DNA of 64,000 bases, taken from contig CAKVAS010000004.1 in NCBI GenBank assembly GCA_934725015.1, positions 62,001-126,000 of the forward strand, read 5' to 3'. The notes beneath the pieces are model-generated. The model saw only the letters and a list, made by a program, of their open reading frames with translations, searched no databases and was not told where the DNA came from. Positions 16,675 to 24,541 of the stretch are shown piece after piece. Within the stretch, counting starts at the first letter, position 1; each line of letters opens with the position of its first letter. Origin of the DNA: an uncultured Bacteroidales bacterium (GTDB lineage: Bacteria; Bacteroidota; Bacteroidia; Bacteroidales; UBA932). The position numbers and the translations under genes were made by a program.

Positions 16675-17223
16675 ATGAAAAAATTATTTGTATTTCTTGC
16701 GTGCGGTGTTGCGGCAATTGCCCTCAGTTCTTGCACAAAAAGTGCCTGGGAGCGTTCTTACAGCCGCAAGTCCTATGTCAAGGTCGGCGGCCTTAAATGG
16801 GCCACGAAAAATGTCGGAGCCACGAAAGACAATCCGTATGGCGAACTCTTTACCTACGAGCAGGCTCTCAAGGCCTGCCCCGACGGCTGGAGACTTCCGA
16901 CTGGAACAGAATTGGATCAGTTGTCTCAGTTTTATTCCGTGCCGGTAGACTATGACGGAATGAATGGCATGTGGTTTTCCGGTTCCACTCCTTACAAGGA
17001 TGGCGTTGATGCCGTCTTTCTCCCAATGGCTGGATATAAAGAAGGACGCGGATGGAAAAATTTGGGCTCCAGCGGCAACTATTGGTCGTCCACGGTGCGC
17101 AACAGCGGCAGCAACCGTTACATCAGGTACCTGTACTTCGATAGTTCGGAAGCTGGAGTGGAAATCTGCGACTACTACAGCGAACGTTCTAACGGGTTGT
17201 CCGTCCGCTGCCTCAAGAACTGA
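16675..17223 (+). CDS. FISUMP-domain lipoprotein
   Basis: 182 residues. Lipoprotein signal MKKLFVFLACGVAAIALSSC. The mature part is a Fibrobacter-succinogenes-major-paralogue (FISUMP) domain: GGLKWATKNVGATKDNPYG, ALKACPDGWRLPTGTELDQL, GNYWSSTVRNSGS and NGLSVRCLKN are the conserved blocks. These exported proteins are common in Bacteroidetes; no biochemical role is established. Preceded by the leader described at 16379-16649. ATG 16675 is chosen because the signal peptide begins there; the frame is open far upstream (to 16420) but that part is the RNA element. Confidence 0.85.
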   Translation: MKKLFVFLACGVAAIALSSCTKSAWERSYSRKSYVKVGGLKWATKNVGATKDNPYGELFTYEQALKACPDGWRLPTGTELDQLSQFYSVPVDYDGMNGMWFSGSTPYKDGVDAVFLPMAGYKEGRGWKNLGSSGNYWSSTVRNSGSNRYIRYLYFDSSEAGVEICDYYSERSNGLSVRCLKN

Positions 17224-17250
17224 CAGGTTCCTGCCTGAAGGCGGAACCTG
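17224..17250 (+). terminator. hairpin after FISUMP gene
   Basis: CAGGTTCCTGCC and GGCGGAACCTG pair with one bulge around a TGAA loop immediately after the stop codon. There is no T-run, so it is a weak terminator candidate or an mRNA 3'-end stabiliser. Confidence 0.45.
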
Positions 17251-17324
17251 CCGGTTCATCCAAAGAAATAATCAAGCCAGTCGGGGCAGATATGCGGTAT
17301 TTCACACGATAATAAGATTTTCAG

Positions 17325-17750
17325 ATGGAAAATTCTTTGACTTTGTATGAGATGTTATCAATACTTTCTGTGTTGATACCATTGATAATCACAGCAATCA
17401 CATTGACTTACAATGCAGTGCAGATGCAGAAACAATATAAACTGGATTTCTTCAAGGAGTTCACACATCGTTATCAGGAAATACTGCTGGCATCTGACGG
17501 GATGCAGATGGATTCCAGAGGCATTCCTAAACGGATTGTGATGTATTTCAATTTGTGCAGTGAGGAGTTCTATCTTCATAGATGTGGATACATTCTATCT
17601 GATGTTTGGAATTTCTGGGAAGAAGGTATGCGGAATTGTTTGGCTGCATCAGATTATAAAGATGCATGGAAGAGGTGCTCAGATGATTATAATGTTGAAT
17701 TCCAGAATTATATATATCATCTGATGGGAGAAATTGATACCCGGGAATAG
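17325..17750 (+). CDS. hypothetical membrane-anchored protein
   Basis: 141 residues, family not recognised. An N-terminal hydrophobic segment (LSILSVLIPLIITAITLTY, about residues 11-29) is followed by a cytoplasmic-looking helical part with several aromatic and Cys residues (FKEFTHRYQEILLASDG, MYFNLCSEEFYLHRCGYI, VWNFWEEGMRNCLA). The shape resembles small single-TM accessory proteins. Codon use is markedly AT-rich compared with core genes. It sits between the FISUMP gene and the repeat block at 17760, within the accessory region, so recent acquisition is likely. Confidence 0.6.
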   Translation: MENSLTLYEMLSILSVLIPLIITAITLTYNAVQMQKQYKLDFFKEFTHRYQEILLASDGMQMDSRGIPKRIVMYFNLCSEEFYLHRCGYILSDVWNFWEEGMRNCLAASDYKDAWKRCSDDYNVEFQNYIYHLMGEIDTRE

Positions 17751-17759
17751 ATAAATTTC

Positions 17760-17939
17760 AGCAGGGGCGCAATCGGGAGTCCGGAGGGTTGAGAAGCTTT
17801 CCGGAGAGGATCTGCAAGTTCAGAGGTTCATTTAATCCCATCGAATTCGAGGGGTTTAAGTGACAGTCGGGATTGGATTAATTTGTTGTGAGGGCGGGCG
17901 AAATTCGGTAAAAAAGTCCGAATTTCGCCCGCGCTCACG
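17760..17939. repeat. repeat block copy 2, left half (filled site)
   Basis: The left module (17760-17887) aligns with 14366-14492, and is followed by a palindrome copy that ends one base before the stop codon of ATPase 3. The continuation of the block (right module, scar, CCGAGATAA-type iterons) appears beyond the gene at 19401-19655. Confidence 0.85.
17888..17938. repeat. 51-bp palindrome, left flank of ATPase 3
   Basis: Same as 14493-14543 except for one changed base in each arm (GTGAGGGCGGG / CCCGCGCTCAC), which leaves one mismatch in the stem. Same nine-base spacer TAAAAAAGT. Confidence 0.88.
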
Positions 17940-19367
17940 CTATTTGAACAAATCGTCCATGGTCACGACCTCGTTGATTGCCGTTGAATATGCGTTGCGT
18001 TTGAGGCCAAAGGTCGTCACGATTGTCTTGTGGATAGGATATTTTGTCCCGGATTCTTCTCGGAAGGCACTCACTCTGTTCCTGAGCTTCATGTCTTCGT
18101 CCTTCTGGATTGAATATTCAGCTTCGGAATACTTCATCTCACAGACATTTATCATTCGGTCGGCACGTTCTATCACCATGTCAATCTGAGCTCCGGATTC
18201 CACCTGGCGGCTTCTCCAACTGTAATATTCCGTACTGATGGACGAGATTCCGAGAGCCTGCTTGATTTGTTCTATGTGATACATGCAGATGCGTTCGAAA
18301 GCCAGTCCATGCCAGTTGTTAATTTTGCTTGAGCCAAGGTGGTTGCTCCAGAAGTGCTGGTCTGTCGTCGGGGATGACAGGAACGCGTCGTGAAAAATGG
18401 TGAAAAAATCGGTCATCTGGTAAATGCCTCCGGTTTTCTTCAATTTCTTCCCTTTGGAGTCCTTTACATAATAAAGTCTCAGAAAGTCGCATTCCACGAG
18501 ATTGTCGAGATAACCGCTGAGGTGCCCGTTGTCTTTGCCGGACATCTTGGAGGATATTTCGTCCCGTGTCATTCCCCTGCGGTTTTTGCATAGCATTCCG
18601 ACTATCTGCATATATGGTTCCGGCGCCTTGAAGAGGGAATTGAAGAGTCTTGCATATTCATTTTTCAGCTCAGCGTCTCTGCCGAAGAAAAGATGATCTA
18701 CCGCCAACGCTGCACTGTCACTTTTGTCAATAAGGCTCAGATAGTAAGGAATGCCTCCCAAAACGGAATATATCTGAACGATTGAGAGCCTGTCCCATTC
18801 AATGCCCTTGGAGAGGAGGTATTGTTCAGTTTCTCCTAATGTAAACGGGTGAATATGCATCTCGTGGGTTATTCGGTTATGGAGTCCCCCGTGGCTGTCT
18901 ATGATGTTCTTTATCATCCATGTGGTTGCACTTCCACAGACGATGAGCATAACCTCCGGATGCTTGAGGCACCAGTCGTTCCAAAAGTCTCCGAATGCCT
19001 TGACGAAACCTGCCCTGATGGTGTCGAAACACGGCAGTTCATCGATGAAGAGCACGCAACGCTCGCCCTGCTTGATTTTTCTGTCAAGAATCCCCTTCAA
19101 AATCTCGAATGCCTCGTACCAGCTCTTGAATCCCGGTCCTGTATATCCTATCCGTTTCAGAGCATTCATGAAGACCGTCTCCTGATCTTTTCTTTTGCCC
19201 TCTATGACTCCGGTTACGGAAAAATGCAGGCGATTCCCATAGAGTTGCTCGACGAGATATGTCTTGCCGACCCTTCTTCTGCCATACAGCGCAATAAATT
19301 CCGGCCTTCCGGACTGGTGGAATTGTTCCATCATACTGATTTCATGCTTGCGTCCTACGATTTCCAT
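17940..19367 (-). CDS. AAA+ ATPase, DUF234-type with PD-(D/E)XK motif (ATPase 3), in flanked cassette
   Basis: 475 residues. Walker A GRRRVGKT at about 28-35, Walker B VLFIDELPCFDT, sensor VCGSATTWM, winged helix RGMTRDEISSKMSGKDNGHL, and C-terminal AQIDMVIERADRMINVCEMK (D ... E-x-K). It is the same family as ATPases 1 and 2 but in opposite orientation. It lies between two copies of the 51-bp palindrome, whereas the same surroundings at 14.4 kb have one palindrome and no gene. ATG 19367 lies 18 nt after a -7 box. The upstream palindrome overlaps the region where -33 is expected. Confidence 0.85.
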   Translation of the reverse strand: MEIVGRKHEISMMEQFHQSGRPEFIALYGRRRVGKTYLVEQLYGNRLHFSVTGVIEGKRKDQETVFMNALKRIGYTGPGFKSWYEAFEILKGILDRKIKQGERCVLFIDELPCFDTIRAGFVKAFGDFWNDWCLKHPEVMLIVCGSATTWMIKNIIDSHGGLHNRITHEMHIHPFTLGETEQYLLSKGIEWDRLSIVQIYSVLGGIPYYLSLIDKSDSAALAVDHLFFGRDAELKNEYARLFNSLFKAPEPYMQIVGMLCKNRRGMTRDEISSKMSGKDNGHLSGYLDNLVECDFLRLYYVKDSKGKKLKKTGGIYQMTDFFTIFHDAFLSSPTTDQHFWSNHLGSSKINNWHGLAFERICMYHIEQIKQALGISSISTEYYSWRSRQVESGAQIDMVIERADRMINVCEMKYSEAEYSIQKDEDMKLRNRVSAFREESGTKYPIHKTIVTTFGLKRNAYSTAINEVVTMDDLFK

Positions 19368-19385
19368 GCGAGTTCAATATTTTTG

Positions 19386-19393
19386 CAAATATA
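19386..19393 (-). promoter_or_regulatory. -7 box of ATPase 3
   Basis: The minus strand reads TATATTTG (TAnnTTTG). The palindrome begins 8 bp upstream and covers the -33 region, so protein bound there could control the promoter. Confidence 0.6.
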
Positions 19394-19398
19394 GTTAT

Positions 19399-19459
19399 TT
19401 TGCGTGAGAGCGGGCGAAATTCGGTAAAAAAGTCCGAATTTCGCCCGCTCTCACGCAAA
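19399..19459. repeat. 51-bp palindrome, right flank of ATPase 3
   Basis: Core 19404-19454 is identical to 14493-14543. Here the symmetry extends to 26-bp arms (TTTGCGTGAGAG ... CTCTCACGCAAA). The two arms are offset by 33 bp, the same distance as the direct iterons before the other ATPase genes. Confidence 0.9.
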
Positions 19460-19655
19460 TGTAAAACTTGTTCGATAACTTATCCGGCCGTATAGTTGTG
19501 CGCTAAATCATTTTTTTTTGAACCACTTACCGCAAAACAATAATGGTAAATGACATTAGACGGTTTTTTCAACCTTTGTAAAAAGTCCGGGATAAATTCA
19601 CTTTAAGTGGTAAAAAATACGAGATAAAGTGAAATTATCCAGGATTTTTATGTTT
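19460..19655. repeat. repeat block copy 2, right half with second scar
   Basis: The right module with the degenerate iteron GTTGTGCGCTAA and GCAAAACAATAATG is followed at once by a decayed ATPase 1 tail (ending TAA at 19579-19581, one base lost relative to LDDLFKPL-stop), AAAAGTCCGGG, and CCGGGATAA/ACGAGATAA iterons at 19587 and 19619 (32 bp). Unlike at 14762, no ATPase 2-type gene follows. Confidence 0.75.
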
Positions 19656-19874
19656 TTCTTTCACTTATAGAATCTATAAAAACAGAAAATAATCCGTCAT
19701 TTTTATTGTTGATGTAAAGAAAAAATTACATGAGTATAAGAAAAAGAAAAATCTTGCATTTCTTTTTTTAGGTTTGCCTATGGTTTCAACATTTTTTCCG
19801 ACTATTGCTGCGGCCCTCAGGGATGGGTGCGCTTTTATTTTATGTCTATAGTTGTATTATATTGAAACTTTTTG
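19656..19874. other. AT-rich gap, no gene seen
   Basis: Runs of A and T with no coding content on either strand, between the decayed repeat block and the toxin-antitoxin promoter. Confidence 0.5.
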
Positions 19875-19882
19875 TACTTTTG
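19875..19882 (+). promoter_or_regulatory. -7 box of toxin-antitoxin operon
   Basis: TACTTTTG matches TAnnTTTG. It ends 4 nt before ATG 19887, so the transcript would be nearly or fully leaderless. Confidence 0.5.
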
Positions 19883-19886
19883 CACC

Positions 19887-20228
19887 ATGACACGGCGAAT
19901 TGTCAGCTATGGCGGATACTTTGAAAGTTTTATGGAGACATTGACACCAAAGGAGCAGGAGAAAATCAAATATGGCTTGCTTCTGCTTAAGGCTCAGAAC
20001 CGTATATCCACAAAATTTGTCAAGCATCTTAGGGATGGAATCTATGAATTGAGGACATTGTACGAAGGAAATATCTTTAGGGTATTCTTTATTTTTGATG
20101 AGGGGAGCATAGTTGTCTTGTTCAATGGATTCCGAAAGAAGTCGCAGAAAACGCCGTTAAGGGAGATAGAAAAGGCAATAAACATTAAGAATGAGTATTA
20201 TGCAGACAAACAATCATCAAATCGTTGA
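19887..20228 (+). CDS. higB: HigB/RelE-like toxin
   Basis: 113 residues from ATG 19887 (MTRRIVSYGGYFESF). Matches the phage-derived Gp49-like/HigB branch of the RelE superfamily: FVKHLRDGIYELRTLYEGNIFRVFF and VVLFNGFRKKSQKTPLREIEKA are the conserved strands and tail. Such toxins cut mRNA on the ribosome. Toxin-first order and a 38-bp overlap with the next gene are typical of HigBA. An in-frame TTG at 19872 lies upstream of the -7 box and is rejected. AT-rich, consistent with acquisition. Confidence 0.88.
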   Translation: MTRRIVSYGGYFESFMETLTPKEQEKIKYGLLLLKAQNRISTKFVKHLRDGIYELRTLYEGNIFRVFFIFDEGSIVVLFNGFRKKSQKTPLREIEKAINIKNEYYADKQSSNR

Positions 20229-20511
20229 TTATGATGCTGTTCTCGACAAGGAGTTCGGCACCGTCGGCACACCGGAGCGGGCGCGTGCTGAGGAACGGGC
20301 ATACGACTTCTATTCCGGTCAGATTATTTTGGAGGCGAGAAAAGAAGCGAGGATGACGCAGAGTGAGGTCGCCGACAAGATAAACGCGTCGAAATCCTAT
20401 ATATCAAGAGTCGAGAGGGGCGCAATAATTCCGAGCGTCGGGACATTCTACAGGATTGTTAATGCCCTTGGAATGCGAATCGAGATTGTGCCCGAACACT
20501 CCATGGCTTGA
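20191..20511 (+). CDS. higA: HigA-like XRE-family antitoxin
   Basis: 106 residues. A helix-turn-helix of the XRE/Cro type occupies about residues 45-100: ILEARKEARMTQSEVADKI, SKSYISRVERGAIIPS and FYRIVNALGMRIEI. It would bind and neutralise the upstream toxin and repress the operon. It overlaps the toxin gene by 38 bp, so translation is probably coupled. A second possible start is ATG 20200. Confidence 0.88.
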   Translation: MSIMQTNNHQIVDYDAVLDKEFGTVGTPERARAEERAYDFYSGQIILEARKEARMTQSEVADKINASKSYISRVERGAIIPSVGTFYRIVNALGMRIEIVPEHSMA

Positions 20512-20550
20512 TTTTCTTGTTTTGATTGATTATTAAATATTTAAGAGCAA

Positions 20551-20630
20551 ATTCGGTAAATTGTGACAAATTCGTTCGGTAAATTATGGCGATTTCGTTC
20601 GGTGATTTGTGACCTATTTGTTCGGTAGTT
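20551..20630. repeat. four tandem units, exact 23-bp period
   Basis: CGGT occurs at 20554, 20577, 20600 and 20623 inside similar units of the form TTCGTTCGGTAAATT. The array lies in the 102-bp gap between the antitoxin and the end of aroK, and its last unit overlaps the aroK stop region. Confidence 0.75.
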
Positions 20631-21360
20631 TGGAGATTGCGGCGGCGATTTGTGGGATGGAGAGGCCGTCTGTTGAGATTGTGTGGCGGGAGGTTGCTTC
20701 GTAGATGGGGGCGCGCCGGGAGAGCAGAGTTGTGATGCGCCGGAGAAGCTGCTGGTAGGGGGCTTTTAATGAGATACTTGGGGTGTTCTTTGATGAACTT
20801 GGGTGCGAGTTCTGGGGCATGACTGTTTCCGTGTTGTCGGTGCTTGTTCCCGCGTCGTAAGTGCTTGTTTTTGTGTCGGTGGGGTTTAGCATCGGGCGGC
20901 CTGCGGATTCGTGTTCGAGGTGGGAGAGGAGTGTGGCGGGGGAGGCTTTCAGATAGATGCAGAATGTGCGGGCGGAGACGAGTTCCGCACACTCCGGCGT
21001 GGTGAGCGTGCCTCCGCCGAGGGCAATAATAATGTCTCGGGCCTGCGGGCGGCTTGTTGCGGGGGAGGTTTTGCCCGTCGCTTCGGCTGCTTCGGAGCTT
21101 TTAGCGTCGCCGAGTTTTGATGTGACTCCTTGACCGGGCTCTGAGGCGGCTGCTTGAGACAGGATTTCCTTCAGAGCCTCCAGCTCCATATTCCGGAACG
21201 CCGCCTCTCCCTCGCTCTCAAAAATATCCCGGATGCTTCGTCCCTCGCGGCTCTCGATGTATTCGTCCAAATCGACGAAAGGCCACGAAAGCAGCCCCGA
21301 CAGTTCCCTGCCGACGCTGCTCTTTCCGCATCCCATCATTCCTGTTAATGTTATAATCAT
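20614..21360 (-). CDS. aroK: shikimate kinase with two inserted low-complexity loops
   Basis: 248 residues; normal enzymes have about 170. It phosphorylates shikimate with ATP in the aromatic amino acid pathway. Walker A GMMGCGKSS at 7-15, the shikimate-binding FVDLDEYIESREGRSI, EGEAAFRNMELEAL, and the Walker B-like DIIIALGGGTLTTPE are intact. Extra Ser/Thr/Ala-rich segments occur at about residues 75-105 (before DIIIALGGG) and 158-195 (in the LID-side region, before LKAPYQQLLRR). Both are probably disordered loops. Convergent with the HigBA pair. Confidence 0.88.
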   Translation of the reverse strand: MIITLTGMMGCGKSSVGRELSGLLSWPFVDLDEYIESREGRSIRDIFESEGEAAFRNMELEALKEILSQAAASEPGQGVTSKLGDAKSSEAAEATGKTSPATSRPQARDIIIALGGGTLTTPECAELVSARTFCIYLKASPATLLSHLEHESAGRPMLNPTDTKTSTYDAGTSTDNTETVMPQNSHPSSSKNTPSISLKAPYQQLLRRITTLLSRRAPIYEATSRHTISTDGLSIPQIAAAISKLPNK

Positions 21361-21435
21361 TTATTCTGTCTGTAGCAGTGTGGAAACGCCATTCTGTTCA
21401 TGAATGTACCATCTTGAACACGAATATTGTCATCC

Positions 21436-21544
21436 GAACATGAATATTGTCATCTCGAACGGAGTGAGAGATCTTTATGCTCAAAGGTTTACTTGAAAAG
21501 ATTCACTCGACTTCACTTCGTTCCGCTCGGAATGACATTATGCA
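21436..21544. repeat. REP-like inverted repeat
   Basis: TGTCATCTCGAACGGAGTGA on the left and, in inverted orientation, TTCCGCTCGGAATGACATTA on the right, around GATCTTT/AAAGATTC. This is the common dispersed intergenic palindrome type seen in many Bacteroidetes and other genomes. It lies between aroK and the topoisomerase gene; part of the motif (CTGCTCGGAATGACATTGAG) recurs at about 21585. Confidence 0.65.
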
Positions 21545-21642
21545 AACAATCACTTCCGGCATATTCCCTTCCAAATTGAAACTGCTCGGAATGACATTGA
21601 GCGTCACGAGGGACTGGCGGGTCAATTTACAAACAGAACGGG

Positions 21643-24525
21643 TCAAAATAAAGTCGGTTCATCATCCAAGTTGAGGTCCAGCGGCTCGTCCGGGGTCACC
21701 TGCACGACCGTCGCTTCGCCCCTGCCCGCATCCTTTGCCGCCGCTCCCGCCTGAACATCCTGTGTCTCGGCTGCTGAGTCAGCGCCTTCAGCGTCTTCCG
21801 GCTCCTCGACTTTGTCCTCCGGCTTCACAAGCGGCTCGACAAAGCGCACCTTCTTCACGTCCATCGCGCTGACCTTCTTGCCCTTCGCCGCAAGTCCCTT
21901 CTTCGCTATGAACTCCTCGGCATCGACCTTCTCGGGTTCGCGGTGCGCGTGCTTTCCGCCGAAGACAATCTCGAACTGCGGATGCCTGTCCTCGCTCAGG
22001 GCGACGAGATAGGAGCCCTTGCTGTCCGCGATGAACGGGACGGGGTTGTTGTCGCTCACGTCGAAGGAGAACCGCTTGACATAGAACGACTTCGCCGCCT
22101 TGTCGTAGTAGAGCGCGGTGAAGGTCTTGCCGACCTCATATTTCTCGATGAGGAGAAGCTCGCCCTGGTAGCGGCTGCTCAGGTCGAAGCCGGTGGTGTA
22201 GTAGGTTCCGTCCTTGAACACCGCGAGGATGTGGTCGCCGGTGTTGAACTGGCCGAGATACTGGCCGCGCTCCTCGTCGTTGAGCTTCTGGATGTCGGCG
22301 TCGAACCAGATGTCCTTGCCGCCGATGGTCGATGCTCCCCTGGACTTGAGCGCAATCTTCTGCACGGCGTTCTTTTTCGCCACGACATTTCCGCGTGAAC
22401 TGCGTCCCTTGATGTCGAGCTGCGAGAAATCGTATTCGTCGATGAGCTTCTTCAGCTTAGGCTTCGCCTTGAGATAGACCTTCACCGTCTCCGCCTCGCC
22501 GTTCGGATTGACCGTGAGCCACTGAATCACTGAACCCGGCGTGCCCTGCGTGATGTCATAGTCCTTGTCACGGGTAATCGAAGTGAGCGCGAACCTCTTC
22601 GCGTAGCTTACCGGACCCTTGCCGTCACGATAAATCACATTGTAAATCGTCCGCTCGTCGCCCCGGTTGAACAGACCCACATAGAGGAAATCCTGCCCGA
22701 CATAGACCTTCTCCCCGACCTTCATCACCTTGTACTTGCCGTCCTTCATAATCACGACAAATTCGGACATATCCGAGCAGTCGCAGACAAATTCCGTGTT
22801 CTCGTCCTTCTTCAGCCCGATTCCCACGAATCCCTCGGCGCGGTTGGCATAGAGCTTCGCGTTGTTGTTCACGACCTTCGTCGCGGCGATGCTCTCGAAG
22901 CCGGTGATTTCCGTCTGCCTCGGCCAGTCCTTGCCGTATTTCTTCTTGAGGCTGCTGAACCACCGTATCGTGTATTCCGTGAGATGTTCGAGATTGTTCC
23001 GGACCTCGTCCATCTCGTCCTCGATGCCCCGAATCTTCTCATCGACAGCCTTCGTGTCGAACTTTGAAATCTTGCGCACAGGCTTCTCGACAAGCTTGAG
23101 AATGTCCTCCATGAGGATTTCGCGCTTGAGAAGGCTCTGATATTCCTTCATCTTCGCGAACACCTCCTTCAGCTGGATTTCCCATGTCTTCGCGTCGTCC
23201 TTTTCAAGAATCTTATAGACCCTCTGCTCGAAGAATATGCGTTCGAGGGAATTGTAGTGCCAGTCGCTTTCGAGTTCGCCGAGACGAATCTCAAGTTCCT
23301 GACGGAGAAGGTCCTTCGTGTGGAGAGTGTCGTAGCGCAGGACTTCATCGACCCCGAGGAACTGCGGCTTCTTGTCTATGATGACGCAGGTGTTCGGGGA
23401 TATGGAGACCTCGCAGTCCGTGAAGGCGTAGAGCGCGTCAATCGTCTTGTCCGGCGAAACATCGTTCGGAAGATGAATCAATATCTCCGCCTTCTCGGTG
23501 GTGAGATCCTCAATCTTGCGAATCTTTATCTTGCCCTTGTCCTTCGCCTTGAGAATGGAGTCAATCAGAAGGTGGGTCGTCTTGCCGTAGGGGATTTCGG
23601 TAATCGCGATGGTGTTCTTGTCAATCTTCTCGATTTTCGCACGAACCTTTATCACACCGCCGCGCTTTCCGTTGTTGTATTTCGAGCAGTCCGCGTAGCC
23701 GCCGGTAGGGAAGTCAGGAAGAATCTCGAACGGCTTGTCCTCCAGTATGGCTATCGACGCGTCAATCAGCTCGTTGAAGTTGTGCGGAAGAATCTTCGAG
23801 GCAAGGCCGGCGGCGATGCCCTCGGTGCCCTGCGCGAGCAGCAGCGGGAATTTCACCGGCAGTTCCACCGGCTCCTGGTTGCGGCCGTCGTATGAGGTCA
23901 TCCACGGGGTCGTCTTCGGATTGAACACTACCTCCTTGGCAAACTTGCTCAGGCGTGCCTCTATGTATCGCGGAGCGGCGTTGGCGTCGCCCGTGATGAT
24001 GCTTCCCCAGTTTCCCTGACAGTCGATGAGCAGCCCCTTCTGACCGAGCTGCACGAGGGCGCCCCCGATTGAGGCATCTCCGTGCGGGTGGTACTGCATG
24101 GCCTGTCCGATGATGTTCGCGACTTTGGTGTAAGCCCCGTCGTCAATCTTGTACATCGCGTGCAGCACACGCCTCTGCACAGGCTTCAGTCCATCGACTA
24201 TGTGCGGCACCGCCCTGTAAAGGATGGTGTAGGACGCATAGTCCAGATACCATTCCTTGAACATTCCGGACAGCTTGAAATGCCGACTGTCCTCCCCGAG
24301 AAGCTTGTCAAACTTCCCGGAGGCCTCCCCGTCGGGAACCTCGGCGTCAGTTTCCTCCGTTCCGTCATTCTCCGGAGCATCCTCATCCTCCAAATCCTCG
24401 GCGGACTCTTCGTCAGAAGATGTCATTCCGTTTTCGGAATTGTCGTCAGATGAAGCCATATCCCCGGAAACTCCGTTCTCAAGTTCCTCGTTTTCCGGCG
24501 TTTCCAAATCGTCCTTCTTGCTCAT
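21643..24525 (-). CDS. parC: DNA topoisomerase IV / gyrase-like subunit A
   Basis: 960 residues. Type IIA topoisomerase breakage-reunion subunit, acting with ParE to decatenate chromosomes. The winged-helix domain has GLKPVQRRVLHAMYKIDDG and HPHGDASIGGALVQL, and the catalytic tyrosine is Tyr187 in APRYIEARLSKF. The GyrA/ParC core continues through PDFPTGGYADCSKYNNGKRG and a coiled-coil DEKIRGIEDEMDEVRNNLEH; a divergent C-terminal beta-pinwheel follows. Unusual are an acidic N-terminal extension (about 75 residues rich in Asp/Glu/Ser) and an acidic C-terminal tail. First of a tight gene set with era and the pseudouridine synthase (16- and 12-nt gaps). Confidence 0.92.
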   Translation of the reverse strand: MSKKDDLETPENEELENGVSGDMASSDDNSENGMTSSDEESAEDLEDEDAPENDGTEETDAEVPDGEASGKFDKLLGEDSRHFKLSGMFKEWYLDYASYTILYRAVPHIVDGLKPVQRRVLHAMYKIDDGAYTKVANIIGQAMQYHPHGDASIGGALVQLGQKGLLIDCQGNWGSIITGDANAAPRYIEARLSKFAKEVVFNPKTTPWMTSYDGRNQEPVELPVKFPLLLAQGTEGIAAGLASKILPHNFNELIDASIAILEDKPFEILPDFPTGGYADCSKYNNGKRGGVIKVRAKIEKIDKNTIAITEIPYGKTTHLLIDSILKAKDKGKIKIRKIEDLTTEKAEILIHLPNDVSPDKTIDALYAFTDCEVSISPNTCVIIDKKPQFLGVDEVLRYDTLHTKDLLRQELEIRLGELESDWHYNSLERIFFEQRVYKILEKDDAKTWEIQLKEVFAKMKEYQSLLKREILMEDILKLVEKPVRKISKFDTKAVDEKIRGIEDEMDEVRNNLEHLTEYTIRWFSSLKKKYGKDWPRQTEITGFESIAATKVVNNNAKLYANRAEGFVGIGLKKDENTEFVCDCSDMSEFVVIMKDGKYKVMKVGEKVYVGQDFLYVGLFNRGDERTIYNVIYRDGKGPVSYAKRFALTSITRDKDYDITQGTPGSVIQWLTVNPNGEAETVKVYLKAKPKLKKLIDEYDFSQLDIKGRSSRGNVVAKKNAVQKIALKSRGASTIGGKDIWFDADIQKLNDEERGQYLGQFNTGDHILAVFKDGTYYTTGFDLSSRYQGELLLIEKYEVGKTFTALYYDKAAKSFYVKRFSFDVSDNNPVPFIADSKGSYLVALSEDRHPQFEIVFGGKHAHREPEKVDAEEFIAKKGLAAKGKKVSAMDVKKVRFVEPLVKPEDKVEEPEDAEGADSAAETQDVQAGAAAKDAGRGEATVVQVTPDEPLDLNLDDEPTLF

Positions 24526-24541
24526 AGTCAGTACATTTTAT

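Noticed and set aside
17888..17938. Intrinsic terminator of ATPase 3
   Set aside because: The stem is followed by no T-run, copies also lie upstream of the gene and at a site without gene, and arms are perfectly conserved.
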